Source: Gaiellasilicea sp963791905 (GTDB taxonomy: Bacteria > Actinomycetota > Thermoleophilia > Gaiellales > Gaiellaceae). Taken from it: a DNA stretch of 64,000 bases. Location: contig CAWBTX010000006.1 of the NCBI GenBank assembly GCA_963791905.1, positions 372,001 through 436,000 of the forward strand. Direction: 5' to 3'. The notes beneath the pieces are model-generated. The model was not told the DNA's origin. It saw nothing but the letters and a program-made list of their open reading frames with translations, and did not search any database. Positions 1 through 9,098 of the stretch are shown here, one piece after another (the stretch's first letter is position 1; each line of letters opens with the position of its first letter). Position numbers and translations under genes: made by a program.

Positions 1-680
1 CAGCAGCCGGATGCCGACGTTGGGGATGCGGATGCAGCCGTGGGAGCGGGCGCTACCGAGCGGGTCGGCGAGGCTCGACGCCCGAGCGGCCGTGGAGCGC
101 TACCTGGCCCGGGCCGCCGCCGAAGCTCGTCAGGGTCGGTGAGAACGCGGTCAGCAGCAGCGCCCAGGGGCCGAGGAAGCCGGCCGGGTCCGGCTGGAGG
201 ACGCGCTCGCTGACGGCGAAGAGGCCACGCGGCGTCGGCCAGAAGGATGTGCCGACGACGGCGCCGTAGCGCCTGATCTCGCGGCCGCGGTACAGCAGGC
301 GCACGACGCGGCGCCCAACGGAGACCTCGATGCGGTAGTTGGTCGCGCGGAGCTTGGCGAAGTCGGCGCGGATCCAGCCGCTGGCGCGGTTCGGGCGCGC
401 CGGCAGGCGGACCCGGAGCCAGAGACGGCCCGTGCGGTCGAGCTTCGTGCCGAGGACGAGCAGCCCAACCGGGCCGCCGTTCCACCGGGCGCGGGCCGGG
501 ACGTGGCTCACGACCGCGCCGCCCCCGGCGCGCTCACGGGCGACGGTCGGGTGGACGACGCGGGCGATCCAGGCCTCGGCGCGCGTGGGGGCTGCGGGCG
601 GTGTGCTCCTTGCCGCCGGCCGCCGGCGCGACGGTCAGGCCGAGCGCCAGCAGTGCGACGAGGACGCTAGCCCGTGACAC
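1..680 (-). pseudogene. Secreted L,D-transpeptidase (YkuD), frameshifted and cut by the window edge
   Basis: L,D-transpeptidases cross-link peptidoglycan outside the membrane through a catalytic Cys in an SHGCxR motif. Here a GTG start at 680 follows an AGGGAGG ribosome site and opens a signal peptide (VLVALLALGLTVAPAAG). The reading frame must shift near 595-610 to enter the body, which has an SH3-like stretch (AWIARVV...GLLVLGTKL) and the YkuD core (YGAVVGTSFWPTPRGLFAV). It must shift again at about 70-92, after VALHGRSG, to reach LADPLGSARSHGCIRIPNVG at 60-10, which carries the catalytic His and Cys. The C-terminus lies outside the window. All active-site residues survive in the three frames, so a sequencing indel is as plausible as true inactivation. 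Family assignment is firm; the broken state is what the sequence shows. Confidence 0.8.
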
Positions 681-2841
681 CGCCCTCCCTGGTGCCCGGG
701 CGGGCAGGACGACGACCCGGGCACGATCGGCCGCAACACAGCCCGCGCGCGCCTGCGAACCGCTCTGCAGCGTCCGAGCCGCACACGAGCCGCCACCCTC
801 GACCACGACGACGTTCGTGACGACTACCCGGCGGACGACGCTCGACGGCCTGACGCGCACGGTGAAGATCCTCACCCCGCCCGCCGGCAGCGAGGCGATG
901 GTCCAGCACGCGTCGCCGCGCACGAAGCTGGCGCCGCGAGCTCGGACGAAGACGAGCCCGTCCGGCAGCCTGTCGCAGACCCTCACGTCCGACGCGGCCC
1001 CGCCACGGTTGCGCACCGCGATCACAAAGCCGACACTCGCTCCTGCCCGGACGATGGGTCTGTTCGCTCGCTTGGCGACCGCGAGATCGGGCGGCCGGCG
1101 GCGCGGTGTTGACGATCCTGCAGACGCGGGTCGCGCCGGCGGTCGCCGGGCTCGTGACCGGGAACGGGCCACCGCGATAGACGCGTCGCCCCCCGCCGCA
1201 GTTGATCGTCGCGGTGAAGCCGGCCGGCCGCGGTGTCTCGCCGACCAGGACCCTCGTCGAGATCGGCACGACGAGGCGCGTCGTGTCGCCGGTGGAGTCG
1301 GCGACGCGCCGACGCGTCCCAGGGCTCACGTCCGTTGCGGTCGACGAAGATCGTCGTCGAGCCGCGTGCACGCACCCACGTCTTGATCACACGCACCGTC
1401 GACGTTCCGGCGGCGGGCGGGGGTGGCGGCGGGGGCGGCGTGGCCGGCGGGGGCGGCGGCGTCGGGGTCGGCGGCGTCGGGGTCGTGGGTGGGGCACAAC
1501 CGGGAGCGATGGTGATGGTCTGGGCCTGTGTGGCAGTCAGGCCTGTCGAATCAACCAACCTCAGAGTGAAGTTGAAGGTCCCCGTTGCGGTGGGGGTTCC
1601 GGTGATCGCCCCTCCCGACGACAGCGACAACCCCGGCGGGAGCGTCCCCGAAGCAACCGTCCAGGTGAACGGCGTGGCATCGATGACGTGCCGTCGGCGT
1701 GTAGTTCTTGCCGCTGTCGACAGCCGGAGCGGGGGCCGAGTAGGGCTGGCACTCGTTGCCGTTGGGCAGCGGGGTGCATGCAATCTGTTCCGCACCGATG
1801 ACGTTGGTGTTCCAGTTGCTGAAGGTGTTGCAGATCAACGTCGCCATCGAGCCATCCGGGGTGAAGACATCAATCCCGATACCGGAGGTGTCGGGAACGT
1901 CGGGGCCAAGCCGATTGACCCTGTTGAAACTGATGACGATGCCAGTGGAGCTCCCGGCGCTGACCGATATGCCGACGTCGGTACCGGGGCGGGGCCGGCG
2001 GGGCTGGTCAGCGTGTTGTTGGTCACGGTGACATCGTGGGCGCCGGACAGCAGCACGGCCGTGCCCGCGCCGTTACCGCCCACGCCAGGCTGCGCGTTGC
2101 CGCTGCCGTAGATCGTGTTGTTCTCCACCGTGCCGGCGGCCCCCACATATGACACGCCGTTCTGCGAGATCAATCCCTCCAAGGGATGCGGCGGACCCGC
2201 GGTGCTGCCAGACAGGTTCATGGTCGTCGACCCGCGTGGTTCGAACCCGCTCTTTTGATAGTCCTTGACCACCGTGTTGGTAATCGTGACAGTGCCCGAG
2301 TTCTCCGCCCGGATAGCCCTGCCCGTTTGGCAGGAACCGAACGCGCCGTTCTGGAACTGAAATATGTGATCGACGGTCACATTGGTCACCGAACCGCCGC
2401 TCGCACCGTTGAAGAAGATCCCGTACAACAGGTTGCTGCTCAGGTTGCAGAGCGAGAACCCGGCGGCCGGACCCGTGATCGTCACGTTCCGGATGTTCAT
2501 CGGCTGCCCCGGAGTGATTGGTGACGATCGCGCCGTTGAACTGAGGAATGGTGTGATCAGTGGGATCGGCGCGATTAAAAAGGTCCGTGGCCGAGATGGT
2601 GTGGCCGCCGCCATCAACAGTGGTGATGCTGGCCGGGACCGTCAGTGATGTCGTCACTTCCCCGCAGTCCGGGTCAACGTGAACGTTGTTCCGATCGTCG
2701 TGCCCGTACACCGGCTGTAATGGACCCTCCAGGAATGGGAGCGGCATTAGCCACCCCATTTCCCGCGGTGAAGGAGCCAGGTACGGCAAGTGCGGTGATC
2801 GTCATCGCCACCGCGGAGAGACCCACCCGAAATCGCGACAT
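667..2841 (-). pseudogene. Secreted right-handed beta-helix protein with Ig-like and DUF11 domains, multiply frameshifted
   Basis: An ATG at 2841 opens a clear signal peptide (MSRFRVGLSAVAMTITALAVPG, cleavage near ANAA). Joining frames gives a coherent surface protein. First comes a FTLT..DCGEVTTSLTVPASITTVDGGGH beta-helix entry at about 2690-2600, then beta-helix coils rich in N-N-T and V-T-N-N at about 2520-2000, then an Ig-like segment (TLPPGLSLSSGGAITGTPTATG) at about 1690-1500. A Pro/Thr-rich linker (1500-1410) and a DUF11 repeat (RAGASVGFVIAVRNRGGAASDVRVCDRLPDG) at about 1100-700 follow. At least seven frame changes are needed, near 2712, 2672, 2519, 1990, 1690, 1310 and 1100. Such proteins usually bind or process polysaccharide at the cell surface, but no catalytic motif is evident. 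The 3' end overlaps the L,D-transpeptidase start by 14 bp. Confidence 0.75.
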
Positions 2842-2974
2842 CCCTACCCCCCGTACGGTCCGCCACCGCAGCCAGGCTGACACGCCGTATCGCCACGCTA
2901 ACACATCCGGGTCTACGTTCCGGTTTCCGGGGTCGTAAGTAACGCGGTCCTCCGGCACGACCTTGTTCCGGCAA

Positions 2975-3158
2975 GGGTGGATCGGGATCCGTCGATGCGG
3001 ACGAGCTGCTCGCCCTGCAGGAAGTACGCCTGCACCGAGCCGCCGTCCGGATTCGCGTCCGCCCGGTCGCCGCCACCGCTGAGCGCCAGCAGGGGCGGCG
3101 CACACGGTGACCGTACCGGCCCGGTGCCGTCGAACGAAGACGAGGGGGACCGGGACAA
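2975..3158 (-). pseudogene. Possible fragment of a GerMN-type lipoprotein
   Basis: The 335 bp between the beta-helix gene and the next membrane-protein gene hold no intact gene. One minus-strand frame reads a hydrophobic stretch (CAPPLLALSGGG), a short acidic linker, and then SVQAYFLQGEQLVRID. That resembles the first strand of GerMN domains as found in actinobacterial lipoproteins (pattern xVYFLRGExLxxV). The frame then degenerates to a stop. It could be the 5' remnant of a GerMN lipoprotein gene or chance similarity. No function can be claimed. Confidence 0.25.
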
Positions 3159-3176
3159 CCCGGGCCCCCCGAGCTC

Positions 3177-3827
3177 CTAGGCCGATTCGGGCACGGGCGC
3201 GGCGACGCTCGGCCGACGCACCACCAGGACGACGCCCGTGACGATGAACCAGGCGATCCAGGCGAACATGCCGACGAACATCACCGTCGCGAGGGAGAGG
3301 ACGCCCAGCGCAACGCTGAGCCAGCCTGCCCACGCCGGCACGAGCCGATGCCGCAAGGCGATCGCCGACACCGCGAGGATCATCACGCCGGCAGCGATCC
3401 CGGACGCGCCCAACAGGACCCAGCCAACGTCGTCGAACGCGAGGTACGCCTCGGCGCCGACCTCGGTGAGGCTCTCGTCGAGCAGGGGCGCGAACCAGAG
3501 CGTGAACGCGATGGTGAAGAACGTGATGAACAACGTGCCGCCGATCACGGTGAGCGCCCGCAAAGTGCCCTCCACGACCGGGAGTCGAACGAGCAGCCCG
3601 TACAGGAACCAGCCGAGCAGCAGCGGCGTCACAAGCGCCAGCACCTGCATCGCGATCAGCTGGGTCTGCTCACCGTCGGCATACGCGATCACAGACTGCG
3701 CCGTGTCCTCGTAGTCGCTGCTCATGAGGAAGCCGACCAGCAGCCAGATCGCGAAGATCAGGCCGCCGAGCGGCGCGAAGCGCCCGAGCAGGCCGCCCTG
3801 GCTCGGGGTCGTTTCCGTCGTGTTCAC
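3177..3827 (-). CDS. Six-helix membrane protein, DUF4386-like
   Basis: This 216-residue protein starts at GTG with a GAGGAG ribosome site seven bases upstream. It has about six predicted membrane helices, for example LGGLIFAIWLLVGFLM near residue 20, a long helix around VIGGTLFITFFTIAFTLWF near 95, and a C-terminal pair ending in WIAWFIVTGVVLVV. A soluble loop near residue 40 (SSDYEDTAQSVIAY) follows the first helix, and the tail is Pro/Ala-rich. The pattern resembles DUF4386-type integral membrane proteins of unknown function. It is the first intact frame after the frameshifted left edge, and it is divergent from the glycosidase gene at 4075. No transport or catalytic motif is seen. Confidence 0.7.
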   Translation of the reverse strand: MNTTETTPSQGGLLGRFAPLGGLIFAIWLLVGFLMSSDYEDTAQSVIAYADGEQTQLIAMQVLALVTPLLLGWFLYGLLVRLPVVEGTLRALTVIGGTLFITFFTIAFTLWFAPLLDESLTEVGAEAYLAFDDVGWVLLGASGIAAGVMILAVSAIALRHRLVPAWAGWLSVALGVLSLATVMFVGMFAWIAWFIVTGVVLVVRRPSVAAPVPESA

Positions 3828-4074
3828 CTTGCTCCTCTCGTGATGATTTCCGCGCCGGGATGCGCGAGCGGCGGCGATGGTAGCGACGGATCGCGGCCGC
3901 CAGACACGATCTCGCCAAGCCCACCCGGGCGGAAGTGCTCGAAACTACTGGCGCAGCCGGCAACCACGGGGATCGAGCTCGTGCGAGCCTCCTGACCTCC
4001 ACCCGGTTTCGGTGTGGAGAACTCCCCGGGCTACCCGTAGACATACCCGCCGGCATCGCATAGCGTTCCCAGGC

Positions 4075-5967
4075 ATGCGGAGGGGGGTCTGCTGTCTGGT
4101 CGTCTTCTTGGCGACCCTCACCGTCGCGCCTGGCGCGACCGCTTCGCCGGGCCTTGCCGTCGGTGCGGTCGAGAACCAGCTGATGTGGAACACGGCCGAC
4201 AGCGCAGCGGTTGCACGCTATCTGGGGCTTCGGACGATGGCGATCACGCTCGACTGGGAGCCGCGCTGGGACGACCTCGAGCCTTCTCAGATCGACGGCC
4301 TGAACCGGGCCGTGACCTCTGGTGCCCCGCTGCGGATCGTCCTCGGTATCCACAACAACTGGCAGCGGGCGCCGATCGACGACGCCACGCGCCAGCGGTA
4401 CTGCACGTTCGCCGCCAACGCGCTCCGCCGCTTTCCGCAGATCAACGACATCGTCGTCTGGAACGAGCCCAACGTCGGCTTCTTCTGGCAGCCGCAGTTC
4501 GACGCGACCGGCGCGAGCGTGTCGCCCAGGGGCTACCTCGAGCTCGCCTCGCACTGCTACGACGTCCTGCACGGCGTCCGGCCAGGAGTGAACGTCGTGG
4601 GCCCGGTGAACTCGCACTGGGGCAACGACAACCCGAATGCGATCTCGAACGTGACGCACTCGCCCTCACGGTTCATCCGGGAGCTGGGCGCCGCGTACCG
4701 GGCGAGTGGACGCACCAGGCCGATCTTCGACACGCTCGGACACCATCCGTACCCGCGCCGCTCGGACGAGCACCCGTCGGTGCGCCACGAGGATCCGGCC
4801 GTGATCTCGATCGGCGACACGGCGCGGCTGGTCAGCGTGATGCAGGAGGCGTTCGGCGGCACGGCGCAGCGCACACCCCAGGACGGCCTGCCCATCTGGT
4901 ACCTCGAGACCGGCTACCAGACGACCATTCCTCCCGAGAAGGCCGGCGCCTACATCGATGACGGAGAGAACTGGCCCGGGCCGGTCCCGGACGTCGCACC
5001 CGGGGACGCGGTCGATCAGGCGAAGCAGCTGACCGACAGCCTGAGGCTGATGTACTGCCAGCCGCACGTCGAGGCGATCTTCAACTTCCTCCTGAAGGAC
5101 GAGCCGCATATGGCCCGCTGGCAGTCCGGCGTCTTCTGGGCCGACGGCTCGGCGAAGGCGTCGCTCGAGGCGTACCGCTCTGTCATCCACGAGGTGAACG
5201 AAGGAAGGGTCAATTGCGGCGCCGTCGCCGGGGCCGGACTGCCTCCGGTGACCACCTCGGCCGCGGCGCGCACCGCGTCGTCGGGCAGCGGTGGTAGCGG
5301 CGGTAGCGGTGGCACCGGCTCGACGGGCGGCGCGCCCGGCGCCCAGCGGTCGGTGACGACAATGAGCTACACCGGGTCGACTCTTGCTCCGTTCGGCGCG
5401 TTCCGGCTCCGGGCGGCGCTCACCCGCGGTGCGACGAAGTCGGACAGCGGCATCGCGGCGCGCCAGGTCACCTTCGTCGTCGACGACGAGACCTACCTGA
5501 CGACGACCGACGAGCGTGGGGTCGCCTCCCTCCTCCCGTCGCCGCCGATCCTTCCCGGCTCCCACCGAGTCGAGGTGCGCTTCCGGGGCGACCAGGTCGC
5601 GATGGGCTCGTTCGCGCGCGCCGACGTCCGCGTCGTCAACTCGCGCGGAAGCGTGACGAGCGTCGGCCGATTGCGGCTCTCGTCGAAGCTGCAGGCGACG
5701 ATCGTGGCCCGCTCGAACGGAACGAAGGTCAACGGCGCGCTGACGGTGCGCCAGGGCACGAAGACGACCCGCGTCCCGCTCACGGCGCTCGGGATACACA
5801 GCGGCGGCCGCTCCGCCTGGCTCAGCGGCACTGTCGCGCAGAGTCGGTACGACGTCCACGTCCGGCGCCTCGTGAACGGCCGCATTCGCACCCAGGTGTG
5901 GCGGAGGGGTGTACCGATCCACACGGCGGTCGACGTGCGGGCTGCGTCGCTGCGGATCCGCCGCTAG
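4075..5967 (+). CDS. Secreted clan GH-A glycoside hydrolase with C-terminal beta-sandwich
   Basis: A 630-residue exported protein. The ATG at 4075 is chosen because a signal peptide begins there (MRRGVCCLVVFLATLTVAPGATA), whereas upstream in-frame codons lack secretion features. Residues about 30-380 form a TIM barrel of the GH39/GH5-like kind. IVVWNEPNVG near residue 131 supplies the likely acid/base Glu after strand 4, and WYLETGYQT near residue 278 the likely nucleophile Glu after strand 7. A Gly/Ser-rich linker follows (about 400-425), then a beta-sandwich region with Ig/adhesin-like strands (VTFVVDDETYLTTTDERGVASLLP). The substrate is not readable from sequence. The downstream gene is convergent with one base between them. 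Confidence 0.75.
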   Translation: MRRGVCCLVVFLATLTVAPGATASPGLAVGAVENQLMWNTADSAAVARYLGLRTMAITLDWEPRWDDLEPSQIDGLNRAVTSGAPLRIVLGIHNNWQRAPIDDATRQRYCTFAANALRRFPQINDIVVWNEPNVGFFWQPQFDATGASVSPRGYLELASHCYDVLHGVRPGVNVVGPVNSHWGNDNPNAISNVTHSPSRFIRELGAAYRASGRTRPIFDTLGHHPYPRRSDEHPSVRHEDPAVISIGDTARLVSVMQEAFGGTAQRTPQDGLPIWYLETGYQTTIPPEKAGAYIDDGENWPGPVPDVAPGDAVDQAKQLTDSLRLMYCQPHVEAIFNFLLKDEPHMARWQSGVFWADGSAKASLEAYRSVIHEVNEGRVNCGAVAGAGLPPVTTSAAARTASSGSGGSGGSGGTGSTGGAPGAQRSVTTMSYTGSTLAPFGAFRLRAALTRGATKSDSGIAARQVTFVVDDETYLTTTDERGVASLLPSPPILPGSHRVEVRFRGDQVAMGSFARADVRVVNSRGSVTSVGRLRLSSKLQATIVARSNGTKVNGALTVRQGTKTTRVPLTALGIHSGGRSAWLSGTVAQSRYDVHVRRLVNGRIRTQVWRRGVPIHTAVDVRAASLRIRR

Positions 5968-5968
5968 C

Positions 5969-6610
5969 TCAGGCCGCGAGGACGAGCTTCCGGCAGCGGA
6001 ACGCCTCGGCGTACGCGGTCGCCGACTCGACGCCCCGGAGGCGCATGGTCGCCCGGAAGAGATCCTCGGTGAACCAGTGCTTTCCCCGCTGGGACGGGAA
6101 GTGCTCGAGCAGGAGCTCGATCTTGCGGGAGACCACCTCCTCGCCGAGCGGCACGAAGACGTTCGGCGAGCCGAGATCGCCGTCGTACTTGGGGATCTCG
6201 TACTCGAGGATCAAGTGGTCGCGGAACGTGTTCCAGGTCAGCTCCGCGACGAGCCGGTGGTCCTGGTGGAGATCGGTGCCGGCGTGCGTGAACACGACGT
6301 CAGGTGCGACCTGCGCACCCAGCTCGTCGAAGAACTCCTTCAGCTCCGCGCCGGCGTACGGAAAGTACGACTCGCGGAACGACTTGACCACGAGGTCGAC
6401 ACCGTCGCCCGCGAAGGCAACGGCGCCGGTGCGCGCCTCCCGTTGCCGAACGTCGTCGCCGCTGAGGACGACCCAGGTCACTTCGAGCTCGGGGTTGCGC
6501 TCGCGGAGCGCGAGGAGCGTCCCGCCGAGGCCGATCTCGATGTCGTCGGCGTGGCAGCCGATCGCGAGCAGCCTGCTGCCCGCTCGCAGATCCAGCTCGG
6601 CTGCGATCAC
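5969..6610 (-). CDS. PIG-L family zinc deacetylase
   Basis: A 213-residue LmbE/PIG-L enzyme, a family that removes N-acetyl groups from GlcNAc-type sugars using a Zn ion. The metal site is visible as HADD (residues about 20-23, in LLAIGCHADDIEIGLGG) and the distal His motif DLHQDH near residue 118. Length is normal for the family. Its GTG start overlaps the TGA of the upstream nucleotidyltransferase gene by 4 bp (GTGA), so the two are translationally coupled. This suggests a nucleotide-sugar modification step, perhaps for a surface glycan, but the substrate is inference. No signal peptide, so it is probably cytoplasmic. Confidence 0.85.
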   Translation of the reverse strand: MIAAELDLRAGSRLLAIGCHADDIEIGLGGTLLALRERNPELEVTWVVLSGDDVRQREARTGAVAFAGDGVDLVVKSFRESYFPYAGAELKEFFDELGAQVAPDVVFTHAGTDLHQDHRLVAELTWNTFRDHLILEYEIPKYDGDLGSPNVFVPLGEEVVSRKIELLLEHFPSQRGKHWFTEDLFRATMRLRGVESATAYAEAFRCRKLVLAA

Positions 6611-7362
6611 GCGACGGCGGTGACCCGAGACCGTGCGGGCCGGCGCTTACGCTTCGGGAGCCACGGCGCCTTGCCCGAGTGGTGGAGGCTCTCCAGCAGC
6701 TGCTGATCCTTGAGGGTGTCCATCGGCGCCCAAAACCCATCATGCGGATAGGCGAGCAGTTGGTCGGCCTCGATCAACCGCCGAAAAGGTTCCTCGACGA
6801 GGTCCTCCCCTTCGCGGATCGCGCCGAGGACGTCGTGGCGGAAGACGAAGAAGCCGCCGTTGATGCGGAGATCCGTATTCACGACATCGCGGATGCCGCC
6901 GACACGGCGATCTGCATCGACGTCGAGCACGTGAAAGTTGTAGCGAGGACGCGACGCAAGCACGAGAGCCGACTTCCCGCTCTCTTGGAGGACGTCGACC
7001 ATGTGGTCGATGGGCGCGTCAGTCAGGACATCGCTGTAATTCGCGAGAAAGACCTCCTCCCCTTCGAGCCGACTCCCGGCGCGGCGCAGCCGCTCGCCGA
7101 CTGACGCGTGCGACCCCGTGTCGACGAACTCGATCGACCACTCGCCGGAGCGAATCTCGTCGCACCGGCCGAAGTGCCGCTTGATGACGTCCGAGCGGTG
7201 GCCGACGCACAAGAGGAAATCCCGGAAGCCGTAGCTCGCATAGAGACTCATGATGTGCCACAGGATCGGTTGACCCCCGATAGGCATCATCGGCTTCGGC
7301 ACGCGACGCGAGGTCGCGCCCATTCGGAGGCCTAGGCCGCCGCAGAAGAGCACAACCTTCAC
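6607..7362 (-). CDS. Sugar-1-phosphate nucleotidyltransferase (glucose-1-phosphate cytidylyltransferase-like)
   Basis: A 251-residue nucleotidyltransferase with the N-terminal signature CGGLGLRMGATSRRVPKPMMPIGG, which holds the nucleotide-binding Gly/Arg residues and the PKPM Lys. A metal-binding Asp follows in NYSDVLTDAP near residue 113. Subfamily hints are FVDTGSHASVGERL and the C-terminal FWAPMDTLKDQQLLESL, which recalls the FW..MDT..D element of RfbF-type glucose-1-phosphate cytidylyltransferases. GTG start. It is the first gene of a pair with a PIG-L deacetylase, so the likely role is making a nucleotide sugar for glycan assembly. The exact nucleotide and sugar cannot be fixed from sequence. 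Confidence 0.82.
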   Translation of the reverse strand: MKVVLFCGGLGLRMGATSRRVPKPMMPIGGQPILWHIMSLYASYGFRDFLLCVGHRSDVIKRHFGRCDEIRSGEWSIEFVDTGSHASVGERLRRAGSRLEGEEVFLANYSDVLTDAPIDHMVDVLQESGKSALVLASRPRYNFHVLDVDADRRVGGIRDVVNTDLRINGGFFVFRHDVLGAIREGEDLVEEPFRRLIEADQLLAYPHDGFWAPMDTLKDQQLLESLHHSGKAPWLPKRKRRPARSRVTAVA

Positions 7363-7485
7363 GAGAGGTTGGTTGGAATCGAATTCATGTGCCGCCGCGT
7401 CCTGCTTCCGCCGCCGTTGTACTGCTCGGATTGTAGGTCGCTACCTGCCGGTCTCTCTCCCTCGTTCGGGGGATCGCGGCGCGAG

Positions 7486-8406
7486 CTACCAGGCCGGCGG
7501 GCCTGCCTCTTCCGCGCCCCACACCGCCGCGCCGATCGAGCCGGCCTCGTACCCGAGCTCGGCGCGGACGATCTCGATCCGCTCCACGGGCGCGACCCGG
7601 ATGCGGCGTCGAATCTCGCGCCGGGCCGGCTCGAGCACCAGGTCGCCGGCGTCTGCGACCCCACCGCCGACGACGATCCGCTCCGGGTTGAGCGCGACGA
7701 TCACGTTCGCCATGGCGATCCCGAGCCAGCGGCCGACCTCCGCCAACGCCGCCTCCGCCCGCTCGTCGCCCGCCCGCGCCGCCTCGATCACTTCGACCGA
7801 GGTTTTCCGGCCGCCCAAGCGAGCGATCTCGTCCGCACGGGCGTGCGCCTCGAGGCAACCCTGATTCCCGCAGCCGCAGGTCGGCGCGTCCGGGCTCGGG
7901 TCGACGGTCAGGTGCCCGAGCTCACCGGCGTTGCCGAGCCCGAGCTGGAGCCGGCCGCCGACGACGACCGCGCCGCCGACGCCGGTGCCGAGCGTGAAGA
8001 AGGCGGCGGTGTCGCAGCCGCGAGCGGCTCCCAACCGCGCCTCGCCGAACCCGAAGGCGCGGGCGTCGTTGATCAGCGTGGTCGGCACGCCGAGGGCCTG
8101 CGCGACCGGATCGCGCACGGGCGTGCCGTGCCAGGTTTCCCCGCCGAGGTTCGTGACGAAGTCGGCGACGCCCGTAGCGGCGTCGAACAGGCCCGGAATA
8201 GTGATGCCGGCACTCACGACGCCGCCGACGTGGTCCGCCACGCTGCGGCCGACCTCGCCCAGCTGCGCGACGATCCCGGACGGGTCCGAGTCCGACGCGG
8301 TCTTCGCGATGTCGAGGTGGACTCGCTCGTAGGCCTCACCGCTGCGCTCGAGGACGACCGCCTTGATCGCAGAGCCGCCGAGATCGAGCCCGAGGTGCCT
8401 GCTCAT
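7486..8406 (-). CDS. ROK-family sugar kinase
   Basis: A 306-residue ROK protein. ATP-binding motif LGLDLGGSAIKA lies at residues 5-16, the phosphate loop is FTLGTGVGGAVVVGG, and the ROK zinc motif CGCGNQGCLE falls near residues 172-181 with its partner His in NAGELGHL. There is no DNA-binding domain, so it is a kinase rather than a NagC-type repressor. Glucose, N-acetylglucosamine or an allied hexose derivative are family substrates. It is last in a three-gene unit (SorC regulator, SDR, kinase) with 4-bp overlaps, so it probably phosphorylates the sugar or keto-sugar handled by the adjacent SDR and divergent lactonase operon. 123 bp of unremarkable sequence separates it from the next gene. 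Confidence 0.87.
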   Translation of the reverse strand: MSRHLGLDLGGSAIKAVVLERSGEAYERVHLDIAKTASDSDPSGIVAQLGEVGRSVADHVGGVVSAGITIPGLFDAATGVADFVTNLGGETWHGTPVRDPVAQALGVPTTLINDARAFGFGEARLGAARGCDTAAFFTLGTGVGGAVVVGGRLQLGLGNAGELGHLTVDPSPDAPTCGCGNQGCLEAHARADEIARLGGRKTSVEVIEAARAGDERAEAALAEVGRWLGIAMANVIVALNPERIVVGGGVADAGDLVLEPARREIRRRIRVAPVERIEIVRAELGYEAGSIGAAVWGAEEAGPPAW

Positions 8407-9098
8407 CGCACCGTCCAGCCGCCGTCGACGGTGAGTACGGCCCCCGTGACGAACGGCGCCGTCGCGAGATAGAGGACGGCGCCGGCGACGTCCTCAGGGC
8501 GCCCGAACTCGCCCGTCAGCGGCTGCAGCTCGGACAGACGGGCCCGGATGCGCTCGTCGCTCTGGGCGCGGGCGCTCATCGGCGTCGCGATCAGGCCCGG
8601 CGCGATCACATTGCAGCGGATTCCCTCGCGTGCGTAGTGCGCCGCGACGGCGCGCGAGAGACCGATGACGCCTGCCTTGCTCGCCGCGTAGGCATGCGTG
8701 GCGAAATCGTCGTCGCCGCCGACGAGCCCGAGGACGCTCGAGAGATTGACGATCGCACCGCCGCCGGCGGCGCGGAGCCTCGGAATCGCCTGGCGACAGC
8801 AGAGGAAGACGCTCTTCAGATTCGCGTCGAGCACGGCGTCCCACGCCTCGTCGGTGCAGGTCTCGACCGGGCCGTCCCCGAGCCGGCGCCCGCTGATCCC
8901 GGCGCAGTTGGCGAGGACGTCGATTCGCTCGAGCGGCGCGAAGGCGCGCGCGATCGCCGCCGCGTCCGTCAGGTCGACCTGCTCCCGGTCGAGGCCGACG
9001 ACGCGTGCCCCGGCGTCGGCGAAGGCGTCGGCCACCGCCGAGCCGATGCCGCCTGCGGCGCCGGTGACGACGGCGACCTTCCCGGTGAGCGAGCTCAT
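8403..9098 (-). CDS. Short-chain dehydrogenase/reductase (SDR)
   Basis: A 231-residue classical SDR. The Rossmann motif VTGAAGGIGSAVADA is at residues about 11-25, and the acidic residue ending strand 2 (VVGLDRE) suggests NAD rather than NADP. NCAG is near residue 71, and the catalytic Ser-Tyr-Lys is visible as LSSVLG and HAYAASKAG. Sugar and sugar-acid dehydrogenases and 2-keto-3-deoxy-acid reductases belong to this family. It overlaps the SorC regulator (ATGA) and the ROK kinase (4 bp), so all three are one transcript. The role proposed is oxidation of a hydroxyl on the pathway sugar; the substrate is unknown. Confidence 0.85.
   Translation of the reverse strand: MSSLTGKVAVVTGAAGGIGSAVADAFADAGARVVGLDREQVDLTDAAAIARAFAPLERIDVLANCAGISGRRLGDGPVETCTDEAWDAVLDANLKSVFLCCRQAIPRLRAAGGGAIVNLSSVLGLVGGDDDFATHAYAASKAGVIGLSRAVAAHYAREGIRCNVIAPGLIATPMSARAQSDERIRARLSELQPLTGEFGRPEDVAGAVLYLATAPFVTGAVLTVDGGWTVR

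Noticed and set aside
1410..1500. Similar GGC-rich repeat near the left edge
   Set aside because: It encodes the Pro/Thr-rich linker of the beta-helix/DUF11 protein.
2230..2260. A tRNA-like GGTTCGAACCC box on the plus strand
   Set aside because: No matching acceptor stem or anticodon arm can be folded, and the bases lie in coding sequence of the beta-helix gene.
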